A DNA stretch of 64,000 bases from Effrenium voratum (Eukaryota; Sar; Dinophyceae; Suessiales; Symbiodiniaceae): contig CAUJNA010003294.1 of the NCBI GenBank assembly GCA_963377175.1, forward strand, positions 1,355,001 to 1,419,000, given 5' to 3'. Made by a program: the position numbers and the translations under genes. The notes below the pieces were generated by a model. It was not told the DNA's origin, did not search any database, and saw nothing but the letters and a program-made list of their open reading frames with translations. Shown in pieces: positions 1 to 12,119 of this stretch. Position 1 is the stretch's first letter, and the number at the start of each line of letters is the position of its first letter.

Positions 1-63
1 CTCAGCCTCTGAAATTGCATGGTCACTGGCATAGTGGCCAGGAACACTGTTCAGGCCCGCAGC

Positions 64-2846
64 CAAGGTGCTTAAAGAAGTTTGTGATTCGGATGCCCAG
101 CTGAGTGGATATCTGCCGGGCATGCAGAAATTGCCGTAGTGCAGCATCTGTCTGGATGTTCTTGGCATTCCAGGTGCGGATTTGGTTCATTTGGTTGGTG
201 ATGCTGCTCACAAACGAGGAGAACACCTCGGAGCTTTCAATGCTCCAAAAAGCGCTTGAGTTCAACTGATGATGCCAAATGCCTTTGCTACACGTCTGGC
301 CAGTTTCAAGCGGCATCAGCAACGCTACAACTAACTCTTTGGCGACTGCCCACAGGTCAACACGCTGACTTCCGTCGTAGAACTAAGAAACCCTGACTGG
401 CACAAGGATTTCCGCTTCAGATCAACAAGTGGTTGCTTCTGGGCGGCGGCAACGATGCAGTCTCTGGCAAGCCCGGCTCAAGGTTTCGCCAAGGTGCCAG
501 CAAAGCAAAGACCACCACGGCGGCAGCAAACATCCTCTCCAAGATGTTTGAAGGCGCTATATCTTGCGTTGATGGTGTGAATTGAGTCAGGCTCCAGTGC
601 AAAGACACCGGGTACCTGGGCCGGCTCCCCAAAACGCCTCATGGCCAACCGGCTGGCAATTTCAATCCCAAACATGCGCAATAAAAGCCAGCTCAAGAAT
701 GAGATGCAGCTCCAAGAAGTTGTCCGAGCTGACCGAATGCTGGTGTGCCCAGGAATCATTGCTCTCATTGAAGTAGGCCAATGCGCACCATGCCTGGGGA
801 CAGCTGCGCAGAACAAAAGGGCAAACCAGCTGGCATAGGGCCACTTCCGTGGCCAAAGTGGTTGCGAGAGTTTGTGGTGTTATGGTGTGAGAGTCATTTA
901 AGCCAACTCCGTGCCATTAACTTCCAAGTGCTCCTGTTGCACTGCTTGTGGCAGTGGGGGCCACTCCTGCAACAACCGCTCCCTCACGGCAACGTATGCC
1001 CACAACTTCCTGCAAGCTTGGACCAGGTGCGCAGGCAATGTAGTGATTGACCTGAGTCAAACTCAGCATTGATGCCCGGATATCAATTACGCATGCCAAG
1101 TGGCAAACAGGATGAGGATAGTCAGCTTGAGCAAACTGACCCTTGGTGTGAGCGGTGTGCCAGCAGCCAGCACACGAAGCTCACATCAACTTGCAGAATG
1201 CATGTTGGCCGAGCGTCAGAACTACAAGCAAGGGGGAGCGGATGTAGTCCACCAAATGTGCAACGGCAGCCTTGGCAGCATTTGCCAGGCAGCTAGGGCA
1301 CAGCCTGCAATTTCAGAACCTTAAATAAGACCGTCCCGGCTCATGGGCAAGCCTAATCTCCAGGTGTCGCCAGAATCAGACCCTGGTATTTTCAAGTGGG
1401 CTCTACCACCTAAAGGACCAGCCCGCCGGTTTACCGTTGGGCTTGTCCTGCGGCTGTGCTTGTGACGCCATTACACTTGGCGACGCCGCGGCGCTGAGGC
1501 CTTGAACAGCCGCACCAGCCGCAGGAGCCGCAAGAGCCGAGAGAGCCGGGCGACTCTGCTCGCTCGGAAGCTCCTCAAGTGTCATTCCAGAAGCTTGAAA
1601 CGAGTGTCTTCCATATTCGAGCCCTCAAGGCCGGCCGGACTTTCTGTAGAATTGTGAAGTTTGAGGTTGGTGGGGGACAACTGTTTGAGCCTCTATTGAA
1701 AGCAGGCATGTCCTCGTGTCAATTGAGTGGTCTTATTTGCAAGATCTAGCGAGTGTGTCAAACCTACAGCCCTCAAACTGATTGGTATCATGTTGATATG
1801 TTAGAACCAAAGCCATGCCAAGCACTTTGTGCCGCGGCGAGGGTGCATAAATGGATACGAATCCGCAGGGCAACAAAGCAGCCCATTTGCCGGCATTGAC
1901 ACATGGGCAGCGTGCCCAGCTTGCCGACCGAACATCAGTCATAGGTAATCGCCAGGCCGCTGCGTGCCGGCCACGGCTGCCATGTCTGGGTCTGATCCCA
2001 CCTGAGTCTCACTAAGCTGCATCTTGTTTAGCACCCAAATTCATGACATACGGCCATGGGTCCAAATCTCGTACCCCCGGTGAACATCCCAAATAGAGTA
2101 AAATGGGTGGTGCACCTGCTGGAAAAGGGTACCATTGGTTTTGACCCACAGCCATATCAAGCTTGAAGCGAAGAATGACCTCTGGCCCACCACGGCTGGT
2201 GCAACACCCATTGGAACACAAGAAGGTCAAAAGCAGAAGTCAAGGAAACAGTGCATATCACTCTTCGGACTTTATCAAGGATGCTGGTGGCAAGCTGCCA
2301 TCTGCCTTGCAAGCTTCAACAAGCCAAGCAGCAATCGTCACAGTAACATCTGTGAGGATCAGCAAAGCGTCCGGGAAGCACCAGCTACGCAGGTAGTCGT
2401 GAATGCAGGCCCGCGGGCGAAAGTCAAGGACCCCGTCTCGGTTCACAGCCGTGAAGCAGCTGATAGGCATATCCACGGCCCAAAAGAACAGCATCACCAC
2501 GTTCATGCCATCCAGGATCTTTGTAACGCCTCGGCCGCCAGCAAATAAGAAGATTCTGCCCCATTGAACAGACCAGCCACGCAAAGGGAGCAGCCGGGTA
2601 GCTTCCGAGGTCAAAGAAGTGCAAGGGTAGAGTGAGCGCGTCCCAAAGCACAACTAGGAGTACTGCAATGCCCCAGGCAAACTTGGCCCAGCCTACAGCA
2701 TCCACCCAAGCAAGCTGCCAATTGCATGAGGAACCTGCACATCCCTGAAGCTTTTCTAATTTCTACTGCAAGCATTGGAAAATCAATGCTTTCGCCAAGC
2801 AGCCATCAGGATGCAAAACGAAGAACTTGCTCCTGTCTGCACAGCT
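64..2846 (-). CDS. Voltage-gated cation channel (KCNH/CNG-like), partial, 10 exons seen
   Basis: Six-transmembrane channel of the KCNH/cyclic-nucleotide-gated superfamily, expected in a membrane. Ten exons join in frame: about 2846-2804 (pre-S1, FVLHPDG), 2692-2583 (S1), 2518-2292 (S2-S3, with FFWAVD and DALLILTDV), 1573-1501 (S4, an Arg every third residue in RVARLSRLLRLLRLVR), 1270-1230, 1141-1105 (S5), 1051-1031 (a 21-nt micro-exon, VNHYIAC), 793-711, 615-498 (pore helix SLHWSLTQFTP and S6) and 226-64 (C-linker, SSFVSSITNQMNQIR). Phases agree at all nine junctions, and each intron reads GC...AG. The pore has TQFTPSTQD where potassium channels have TVGYG, so the ion selectivity is unknown. 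The gene continues past the left edge, where a nucleotide-binding domain would be expected; its 5' end above 2846 is not resolved. Family call sure; exact exon ends are inferred. Confidence 0.85.
2048..2157. mobile_element. MITE-like inverted-repeat element, family A, copy 1
   Basis: A 110-bp element whose ends are near-perfect inverted repeats: ATACGGCCATGGGTC on the left pairs with ATATGGCTGTGGGTC read from the right. The inner part (GAACATCCCA, AAAATGGGTGGTGCACCT, CCATTGGTTTTGACCCA) matches the copy at 44110-44236 in inverted orientation. It sits in the 718-bp intron between the S3 and S4 exons of the first channel gene. It carries no open reading frame, so it would be non-autonomous. Confidence 0.75.
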
Positions 2847-2849
2847 CTT

Positions 2850-4545
2850 TACAATCACCTGCCAGCATGGCAAAGCTCGCGCTCTCTCTCTCTCTCTCTG
2901 ATGAGCGCTTTTTTTCTTGCCCCAAATCACAAGTTTCTGCCTCCCGGAGCTCTTCTTCCGGTGTGCTTGACCGGCCTCCGCAAGGCAAAACGCGCTGCTT
3001 GACCCCCCCAACCTGGGCCGCTTGCCCATGTTTGTTCAATGCATCTGCAGGCTGCCACCTTTGGCCAAGCAAAGCCCAATCCCCCCGTAATAAAAGGCTA
3101 ACCCTTTGGCAGCTCCACTAAAAATGGGCCAAAACGGGGGGGAAAAACCAAAACAATATCAAAAGGTCGGCTTTGGGAAACTGAGCGATGCCACATGCCA
3201 TTTGGGTTTGGGCCATCTTTCTGCACTCCGCCTTCCATCGAATCCTGAGTGGCGATTGCGTGGCCGAAACAACACCCTGCCATGCGGGCATGTGCCATGC
3301 CGAAACCCTTCGTTCACTTGTCTTTGGCTGTGTGTCACTCTGCCATGCCCAAAAGTTGTCGCCAGTTCATGCCAAGCTTCCTGGGTCAGTGTCAGCCTTG
3401 GAGTAAATTGCCATGGAATCCTGCGGGATTGCAGCTTTCAGCAGAAACGCGGTGCTCTGACACACGCACACACAATGAAGCATGTGAGCTACGGCAGTTG
3501 ACGTGGCAATGTGCCCGGCCTGGGTCGCACCTGCAGCTTGCTAGGACGTACCAGTGAAGGGTCCAGCTCTGGCAATGGATCGCAGAAACCTGCCAACCAG
3601 TTCACCCGAAGGTCTGTGAGACCGCATTCATGCTGCACATGTACCAGCAACTCAGCATGGGGGCCCTGGCCTAATTTTTCCATCACAGCGTGCCAATGGT
3701 ACACAGCTCGTCGGCCAGTCATCTCCTTCATGGCAAGGCTAGGGCGCGCATCGGAGCGGGAAAGCAGTTGGCAAACGTCGGTAGCGTTTTGGGAGATCTG
3801 CGCAGCCCAAGTTGCCAGGCACTGCTGTGGCCTGGACCGACTTGCAACACCTTGCTTCATAGGGCCTACATAGCCTACGCTGCTGCCGCAGGCCTGACAC
3901 CGACTGCTTTTAAATAATTTTGAATTAGTCCACCCTCAATTTTGGACGCACGTGTCCTTCATGTCAGCTTCCAGCACATCTCGGGGTGGTTTCTCTTTCC
4001 TTTGCTGATTCAGCACAAGACTTAGTGCCCTTGTGCGGTGACTGTGGACAATGCAAATGACAGCGCAGTGACAAGCTGCCCAAAATGCCATATTTGTGGC
4101 ATCCATGGAGGATCACACATATGCTTGCCGGTGGGTTATAGAAGCGGCACTCTATCATCAGTGTTCTTCCACACGCACGGTTTTGCCCTACTGTCTTCAC
4201 ACCTGCCCAGCATCTCCAAGTCATCCGAGGAGAACCATCCAGCCTTTGTTGTGGCCTCCCGGCATGCGGTGGCAAACCCGCGATGCTCTTTGCCGCGGGG
4301 CCCCGCGCCCCGCCTGTCTGCTCAGCTGGCGGGGCATCGAGTGCACGCTCCGCACCGAGGAAAGGCGCCCGCGCTGCTGGACATGGGTGTCCTGCACCTG
4401 TGCGCAGGTAGTTGCGCACACACACACACACGCTGATCTTTTAGTTTTTGTTTTTTGGGAGGTAGTCTTGTAGTTTTTTTGGCGGCAGGGGTAGTCTGCA
4501 GCTTGACACAGTGAATCAAGCCCCCAGTGGGAACCCCCAGCCGAA
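2850..4545. other. No gene recognised
   Basis: Contains a short CT run (2880-2900), a GGGG-rich patch near 3130-3145 and a CA run at 4419-4432. The 5' part of the channel gene may reach into the first few hundred bases. Open frames on both strands are short and compete with one another. Confidence 0.4.
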
Positions 4546-4559
4546 GGTCAGCACACAGC

Positions 4560-5010
4560 GGCTGGGCAGATTCTGAGCATGCCACATGGAAGGCCAGCAG
4601 CTTGGTCTTCAGAAGCTCCAGCTCCTCCTTCAGAAACTCCTGGCATCACAGCACGCCGATTTCGCATGGACCAAACTGCGCAATCAGACCCCGTGATATT
4701 CGGAATGCGTACAACCCAATCAGTTGATGGGCCTTTGGAAAAAGCCAGTCGTGACTTAAGTATGCTCCCACTCCCCCTCTGCTGCCTCAAAGGCCTCGTT
4801 GCCCTCCATGATAGCATGGCAAACCAAGAGCCATACGCTGCGCAGATCTGGCAACTACTCCACGCGCATGGAAGCAAGACCCTTTCCAACAGGACTGGGG
4901 CTCTGAGCTTCTGTGGCGACCAGCATCTCACGAACACAAGCAGAAATCAGTCGAACTGCTTTCTTCCTCATTCCTCCATTTGCGCTCCAAAACTAGCTGA
5001 GCCGTGCGCG
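4560..5010 (-). CDS. Possible coiled-coil exon(s), unknown protein
   Basis: On the minus strand near 4560-4640 one frame reads QEFLKEELELLKTKLLAF, a run with heptad-like leucines typical of a coiled coil. A second open stretch near 4870-4990 begins MRKKAVRLISACVREML in a different frame. I could not pair splice sites between them. The plus strand is open across the same region, so this may be chance. Confidence 0.25.
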
Positions 5011-5169
5011 GCGGGGCTTATGACAACCCGCTACACAGGCATTCGGCCAGCCCTTTCCTGCGGTTCCTTGGCCATGGGAGGCCCGGGAAAACGTGCTCAA
5101 GTGAGCTCTGCGCGATATTGCGTGCGCCCCTCACGCCTCTTCCATCTGCACTGGCTCCTTGAGTGACAT

Positions 5170-5768
5170 ATGCTGGACCCGAAGCACGATTCGTTCATCT
5201 ATGCTTAGCAGAACCAAGGGTTTGGCATATGCCATGGTCGCCAAAATGGATGCTCTGGTGCCTTACATCCTGAACAACGAAAAATAATTCACCCAGCTCA
5301 CTTCAGTCCTTGGCTCTTCCTGGCAATGTGCAAAAAAGACAACGCTTCCACTGCAAGCAAATTCCCCAAGCAGTGTAGCTTCCTGCTAGTTGCGCAACAT
5401 GCATGGGTTTGCCGGGTGTGCCTTCTTCCTCGAAAACAAGCTTGACCTGAGGCACATGGTGAACGCATGCCACAATATGATCATGGAACTCGCTGACCTA
5501 CATGGGACATCTAGACTAACAAGGCAGGAGTATATCAAAGTTGGTGAGGCAATGTCAGGCAACATGCGCACATGCGTACGTTGATGGCTTTTCTCGCCGT
5601 TCCATGATTTCCATCCTCACGCCGGTTTGGCTCAACTGTTGCCATATTTCAACGCGCTGGAACGCTGTGACATAGAGACGTCGGTTGCTGCGCTACGAGC
5701 CGGTCACAACAAAGGTTGCCGGGTTACTGCTTGAGGTTGGCGAGTCTGGCCAGCACCGGCACTTGCAG

Positions 5769-5863
<95 letters not shown>

Positions 5864-7420
5864 ACCTTTGCGACAAGAGAAAGCGTTGCCCCCCTACCTT
5901 CGGCAGACTGGAGATGAGGACTAGCCAACGTGCTGACAAGCCCATGCCAGCTGGCCCGGGTCTCAGCAACGGGAACAGCTCCAGCCACCTGTTGATTTGC
6001 AAGGCCGCGCCAGCGACCAAGTTTTTTGGCACGTGGCCGAGCGGCTGATGGCTTTGAGGTCCTTGTGTGGCATAAATTTCTCACAGGCAATCGATGTTTG
6101 CCTTGAGAAAAGCTGCTTGCGGAGAAGTGTGTCCCTGTGGTGCTCAACCAAGTTGAAACCACCGCATAGCATAGCATGACCCGGACTCAACCGGTAGAAA
6201 ATCCTGGCACAAACTTTACCATGCCGAATTAGCAGCCAGTGCTAGGCAATCGTCTAGCTCAATGCACAAGATGTGGGCACAAACAGCTGGCAGCGAATCA
6301 GACCAAATGGCAGCTGCAAACGAAGTGCAGGGATACGGCTTGCAGCAGATTGAGCGTGTCACTGTTTCACACATTGACTTTCCAAGGTTCCCGGCATTCC
6401 TCGCTTGCGGCATGTTCTTGGAATTGACCTGCACAGGTGCCGTGTCCAGTCAGGCCACTGATCGGACTACCAAGATGTAACGCCCACCTGAACTCCGAAG
6501 GTGACCTGCTTGCCTTGCGTCAAGTTGTTTTTCTCTGCTTCGTTCTTGTGCAAGAAGACGTCACCTTGGACATCAAGAAAAGCATAGTTTCTGGAACTCC
6601 ACCTTTCAGAGCCCTCTTTTCGAGCGCTCATGTTCATTGTCTCAAATCTACCAGAAGGTCTATACTGACTAGGCATGGCCCGGCTGCCAGCAGTAGTTTC
6701 GAAAAAACTGGACGGCCAGCCGACTGCTCAACCGCGCATCCGAAGCTCAAAGCAGCTCTGGAAATTCCATAGGCATCCGTCAGAGTGTGTACATACACGC
6801 CCAACCGGCCACTTCACGTGATGAAAGTCAACACATGCAAGGTCACCGCACGGGGGCTGCTGGATTTCAGCCTCTTGCCTCTTGGGGCATGACAGTCTAA
6901 GGGTAACCTGGTAAACGCATGTGCAGGATACGGAAATTGGCAGCTGTCCAATTTCCAATTGGCCTTCGGCTGGACTTTGGCGCATTCGGCAGGCAACTTA
7001 GGCGCCCTGCCCCGGAAGATGAAATGCGTCTCATCACACGCCTGGCGTGCACAAGAGGCTGTGCAAAACTGCACTCCTTGATGTAACGCAAACAAGTCTG
7101 GCTGGAACTGAAAAAAAAGGCCCATAAATGCAGGACACCGCTGAACATGCATCTCCAGTGTGGACAGCGAAGGGTCAATCACCGTGCGTCGCCTTCAAAG
7201 TTCCGTAAACCAATTTCAAAATGCTACCCGCGTAAGCAAGCCGAACGACAATGAAGCCAAAGCCCTTCTCTGGCCAGTACTCCTTGACAGTTCCCACCTG
7301 ACCAAAGCGCTTTCAGCAGATGGGTTTGTCCCAACATAGGGGAACTCCAAAATAGGTGGTTCTCCAAACAGTGTGCCTGCACTAAGGCATTAGGGGATTC
7401 TTACCGTAATGGCAAGGTCC
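5170..7420. other. No gene recognised; one large microsatellite
   Basis: Outside the CCAG repeat at 5771-5862 I see only short competing open frames on both strands. No exon with paired splice sites could be built. Confidence 0.4.
5771..5862. repeat. (CCAG)n microsatellite
   Basis: About 23 uninterrupted copies of CCAG. Open frames through it (poly Pro-Ala-Ser-Gln or Trp-Leu-Ala-Gly) are products of the repeat, not evidence of a gene. Confidence 0.97.
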
Positions 7421-7429
7421 GGGGTCGAA

Positions 7430-7780
7430 CCGGGTGCTCGCTGTGGGTGGCGCGTTTCGTCTGCGCAGGTTCGCGCCAAAGTTCACCTGTTCACTTTTGA
7501 GACGTTCATGTGCATTTCAACTTCGCAGGCTCGCGCCAAGTGCGTGGACGAATTTGGTGTCATTCAGGGGTGCGCTCTGTGCTGTGCGAAGTCTGGAAAT
7601 GGCAAATTGGTGCACCCTCTACGGACTTTATCGTTCTGACTGTCGCGGTGTGCATTTTGAGCGTCGAAAGTGGGCCACCTGCAGACCTTGGACTGGGTGC
7701 GTTGAATCGCTGGCTGCTGTGGCGCGGTGTGAGCCCTCTGCGGACTTCGGGTGGGACGGATGGCTCTTGTTGCGGCGTGT
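7430..7780. repeat. Diverged tandem repeat, unit about 60 bp
   Basis: The phrases GGTGCACCCTCTACGGACTT (about 7609), GGGCCACCTGCAGACCTTGG (about 7672) and GTGTGAGCCCTCTGCGGACT (about 7727) recur about every 60 bp, with TCGCGCCAA-type phrases further left. The copies are diverged. The array leads directly into the AGATCYTG repeat that follows. Confidence 0.5.
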
Positions 7781-7794
7781 GCCTGTCAAGGCAC

Positions 7795-8410
7795 TCTTGC
7801 AAGAGATCTTGTGCAGGTTGCTCCCTAAGATGAATCCTGCGCACGGATCTTGTCAAGAAGTTCCTACCAAGAGATCTTGCGCAGAGATCCTGCAAAAGTC
7901 CAGGGAAGCCTGCATATAGAGAAGGCTTCCTCCTGTGCACAAATTTGCCAAGAGACCCTACCGAAAGTCTGCACATGTCTTGCGCAAAAAACGCTACCCA
8001 GAAATCTTGCGCAAAGATCCTGCACTGTAAAAGAACCATTCCAAGGATATCTTGCGCCGGTCGGATCCTCTCGATGCATAGAAGCTGCCCCCTACAGACT
8101 TCCTACCCGGAGATCCTGTAAAGATCCCCCCACAGATCTCGCGCGCTGGTCCTTCGTAGGAATCCTCTCAGCAGATCTTGCCATAGATTTCATGTCGTGA
8201 GATCTGGCAGAGGATGCACCCTACAAATTCTGAAGGCAGAGCTTGTAGGGCCTTCTCGGAGATTCTGTGCACAGATTTCGCCAAGAGATCCAATCAAGAA
8301 TCATATTCACAGATCCTGCAAAGACCCTTCCGCAAAGATCGTGCCCAGGGCTTTCTACAGAAACACTACTAGAACTTCTCTCAGGGAAATCTTGCGCGGA
8401 GCCTCTTTTC
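7795..8410. repeat. Diverged repeat array with core AGATCYTGCGCA
   Basis: At least a dozen copies of AGATCTTGCGCA / AGATCCTGCAAA-like words lie here, for example at about 7802, 7871, 7884, 8003, 8110, 8173, 8311 and 8385. Spacing is irregular (about 13 to 60 bp), as in an old tandem array broken by indels. Open frames through it share the same periodicity, so I do not call a gene. Confidence 0.6.
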
Positions 8411-8851
8411 ACAGAATACTTTTCATAGGAGCTTTCAGAAGCCTTCTGTTTGAAGATCACGCTCAAGCTGTACAAAACCAAGTGAGCATCTGCTGCGGCG
8501 ACTTTCATGTCACCTGCGTGGATGTCTGACAAAGCTTTCTAATCAGTTTTGACCACTGCTTGGGGTCGCTTGGCGGGATAATTTCCTTTGGGTCTCCCTT
8601 AAACACCATCCCAGAAGGGTAGCCTCCAAAACAACGCCCAACAGGAACGCTTGCAGAGGAAGCAAAGGAAAGCTTGCAGCATCAAACGATGTATGTGCAG
8701 CTCACCCTGAGGCAATGGCATACACCTTACTGAGGTCAACCCAATGCCTGGGGAGCGGCCGAGCTCGACACTCCAATCCGTGCCCAAACCAAGGGCCATA
8801 CGAACCGAGTGTGAATGTACTCAAGTTCCACAAGTGACAGCCGACCTGCCC

Positions 8852-8882
8852 TAAGGCACTCGAGGCACTCGAGGCACTTGAG
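8852..8882. repeat. Short tandem repeat, 10-bp unit GGCACTCGA
   Basis: Three near-identical copies of (A)GGCACTCGAG occur in a row. Confidence 0.7.
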
Positions 8883-9286
8883 CCCCTGACCCCCCAATAC
8901 GTTGCTCTACCTCAGGAGCGCGCAGCTATGCGGGCTGCTCAAATAGCGAGGCTCTGAGGCGAGCGCGTTGCGAGCTTGAGGCTTGCCAGCCTGGCAAAAA
9001 AAGTTGTCATAGCCCAGCCGCTTCCCGGCACCGCAGCGCTGCTGCCCACATGAGAAAAGGCACCAACTTCGACAGGGCAAGGCTCTTGAAAGAGTCGTCT
9101 TCACACTCTTGTCTCCCTGACTTGCGAGCCTTGTTCAAGCCTACCTGGAAGCGAACTTCGTTGCCTGAACTGGCCAGGTGTCACGAGAAGGTCTGAGTCG
9201 CGGGGCAAGCCAAACGGAAGTTAAGTTGAAAGGCCTGCCAGAATCCCCATACCCGGGGTCAGACCGCACCCCACCGTTTCCAGATT

Positions 9287-9487
9287 TCACCCTCCTTTCT
9301 CCCAAATGTCCACGACAAAGAGCTGAGCTGCTGACCCGAATAGCTGCGGCCCCTCAGCGGGCAAGTGAGTGGCGACGAGGCGACTGCCAATCAGTGAACG
9401 CCCAGCTGCCAGCTTCAGACTGGATGCTTCTGCGACGGCTCTGAAAAAGAGCGATTTTGGATGCGTTCCTTTATCCAAGGTGGCCAT
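9287..9487 (-). CDS. Possible exon, unknown protein
   Basis: A minus-strand open frame reads like protein (AVAEASSLKLAAGR, GSAAQLFVVDIWEKGG) and agrees with the strand of all trusted genes. The plus strand is also open and no splice partners were found. Function unknown. Confidence 0.25.
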   Translation of the reverse strand: MATLDKGTHPKSLFFRAVAEASSLKLAAGRSLIGSRLVATHLPAEGPQLFGSAAQLFVVDIWEKGG

Positions 9488-9696
9488 GACTTTTGCAGCG
9501 AATCCAGAGTGCAGGGCCCCAGGTGCTCGTTCACCTGTATTGGGTCACGCTGGCCCGCACTTCAAGCTGACAGCACCACCAATTACCAAATGACTCCAGA
9601 TGACCCCAAAAGAATGTGCCTGCTTCTTGTGCAAGAACACGTCTGCCTGTCCAAAGTGGAAAGCGATCATGTCAGGCAAAGGGGACCGAAAGGAAA

Positions 9697-11160
9697 CTAA
9701 CAAGCCAAGCTGCGGAAGACCCTGCTACATGTTTGTCGGTCAGGCTTGGCATGGGGGTTACCCGGATTGAGACGGGAAAGGGTGCCCAAGCAAAAACAGT
9801 TTTTAATGGCCTCAACTGATCCTTGTCCAAGCACCAGGGCCCCAGGGCTTCCATCAACCTGCCCCGTCCTCGTACTTCGAAAAAAGCTCATCGCATCTAA
9901 TGAAGCCAAAACCTGGCTCCAAGAAAAAGGCGGCAACAGTTCAGGTAGCTGTCTTGGCCCTGTGGCCTGCCAAGAGCCTGAATTCACTGCATGCAGTGAT
10001 CCACTTTGTTGACGCCTTGCCTTGCTCTGGGTTGTAGCCCTTGACGGTGCCATCCTGGGTATGCACGTGGCAGCCATTCGGCGTCTGTCAAGCGCAGATG
10101 GCGATGGCTGGCCCAATCCAGACATTTGAAGGTGCACGCAGGCCGGGATGATCGGGGAATTCTCTTGAGAGCTGCACGTACCACGTGTCATCCACAGTTT
10201 CCTGCATTCTTGAGACCCGCTGCATGATTCAATGATGTCTGTCGTGGCGTGCATGGAAGGCTTAGGGTGGATTTCTTGCAGCAAGCTGCGAGCTGGGAAC
10301 TGCTTAGCAAAACCCATGGCCCATGTCCTTCACTCGACTCTTCTTTGGTGCCTGCGTGCAAAGCAATGCAAAGCTGGGAAGTCGGGCGGGAGTGTTGCCA
10401 GGGAAGGTGCTGCCGCTTTTGAATGTTTCCTTTCTTGGCACTGTTCAAAGGGAGCTGCTACAGCAAAGGGTGTTGCAAACCGGGTCTCCTGTGCCAATAT
10501 GTCAAAGTCAAATCACAGTGTGCACCGCCACGCGCGGCGTCTTCTTCTGAAATTGGAAAGTGGGACTCTGCGCGAGATGAGCCCTGCCAAGTAAATTGTG
10601 TACACCTACTTTCAGCCACTCAAAATGCAGCGCATGCGGGAACGCCTCTCCCCATTGTTTCGCTGCAACTTTTCCAGCCTTCGAATCCCTCTCACCCTTG
10701 TCTGGCATGGGTGAACTCCTCTCAAACCTTTCGAACGTGGTACCTTGCTTGCTCACATGTGCGATTCCCGCTTCAAGGACAGCATGAGTGAACACATGCT
10801 GGGCATCAACATCTCCAAGTCTCTGGAGACTGGGCCCCGAGCCATCGTCGCCGACCAGTTGTGCGCGCAGAGCTGTCTGTTCACGCACCGAACTGACTGA
10901 AATCTCCACCTTTGCTTAGGAAAGACTTGCTCGCCAAGCCTTGGGCAGCAAGCTGAAGCATACGCCTCGCATCTTGCTGCGGCTGTCGCACATGTTGCAG
11001 CTGACAAGAAGTCAAGCTCTTGGCCTTGCAGCGATGCTAGCGCCAGCAAGGCGCGGCGCATGGCCTGCATGACGCTTGAAGCTTGGCAAAAGAGAAATGG
11101 GATGATTGGTTGGCTCTCAGTAGCCACTCTCTTTCTTGTGCCCTTCGCTGACAATTCCTC
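9697..11160. other. Competing open frames, no gene chosen
   Basis: A 206-codon minus frame (9697-10317) and minus frames at 10508-10909 and 10753-11154 are open, but overlapping plus frames are open too, and I recognise no domain. The stretch near 10900-11070 (LASLQGQELDFLSAATC) is the most protein-like piece. Confidence 0.25.
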
Positions 11161-11229
11161 CTTTCATCCTGTGTGCCGAGGTCCCATTTCGTTTCAGACC
11201 GCGGGTGAACTCCTGGGCCCGAATTCAGA

Positions 11230-11990
11230 GAGCCCGTGCCGTGCGGGTGGTTTGCCTGTCGCCGCTCCATGCTGGTGCGAGGCGCCATCTGGCTGTCAAA
11301 ACCGGCAAGGGGTTCAGCTGAGCTCTAGGCGCATGGCTCACAAGGGATGAAGGTTTTTCAAGGGACTCAAGATGTTCTGTGTCAGCTCTCAGTTCCCCGT
11401 GCTGCAGCCAAAGCCCTACGGTCCAACGGTGCTCCGCTTCGCACCTCATTGCCCAACTGGACACCCTTTCCATGGACGGAGGCAAGCACATTTTCGACCT
11501 CGGCGCACGGGCATGATGCTCTAATCAAGAAGCCAGCTGCATCTCTGCCAGGCTCAGCGAAAGCGAGTTGATGGGGGACCGGTCTCACACTTCTGCCTTT
11601 CGCTTTGAGAACATTGAACAGTGGCTGGAATTCAACAAAGCCTTGGCGTTGCGGGTTTGGTCTTGCCTTGCAATGCATAACGGACTTCACCTCGTCCCAG
11701 TGTCCCATTCTCGGGAGACTCCAAGGGGTGCAAATACTCCTGGTCTTTCTGGCATAAGAGCCCAGGCTGGCAGCTGGTTGGCCCCAATGATCTCCAGAGA
11801 GAGCCCGCTTTGGCGAGTCACCCCTCTCGGAGGTCTAAGGTGCCAAACTTCCTTTTCGCGGCGCTGGTAAAATTTGCTCGTTGGCCCGGGGCCTTCTCGG
11901 CAAATCATGCCAAGGAGCCTGAGGCGGTTGATCGCCCTGCTTTTCCAAAGGACGTGGCACCTTCCCACAAGAGCCACCCTAGGTCGCCTA
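11230..11990 (-). CDS. Possible multi-exon gene fragments, unknown protein
   Basis: Three minus-strand stretches read like protein in different frames: near 11240-11450 (HRWTVGLWLQHGELRAD), 11382-11570 (AEPGRDAAGFLIRAS) and 11700-11890 (KFYQRREKEVWHLRPPRG). Different frames would fit separate exons, but I could not fix the splice sites. No family recognised. Confidence 0.25.
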
Positions 11991-12119
11991 TGAGAGCTGC
12001 AGGCTCTGTACCGAAAACCTGCAGGCTCAAGGCAGGTTGCGTTCTGTGGTGCCAGGCTAGCAGCACATCGCCAAGTGCTCGCTCCGCACTCTGTGCAGGG
12101 CCACGCACCGTGGCTTGCT

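Noticed and set aside
470..490. Spliced-leader relic (GGCTCAAG) within the first channel gene
   Set aside because: Only eight bases match the end of the dinoflagellate spliced leader, which is expected by chance.
1403..1585. Ala-rich 60-codon gene start
   Set aside because: It is the wrong frame of the S4 exon of the first channel gene.
5704..6177. Trp-Leu-Ala-Gly repeat membrane protein
   Set aside because: Translation of the CCAG microsatellite; frames are open in all phases through the repeat.
7430..8410. CRISPR array
   Set aside because: Repeat words are diverged and irregularly spaced, with no constant spacer length and no cas genes; the genome is eukaryotic.
9697..10317. 206-codon minus open frame as one coding exon
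   Set aside because: Composition is uneven (Ser/Arg/Gln-rich), other frames are open too, and no splice or domain evidence was found.
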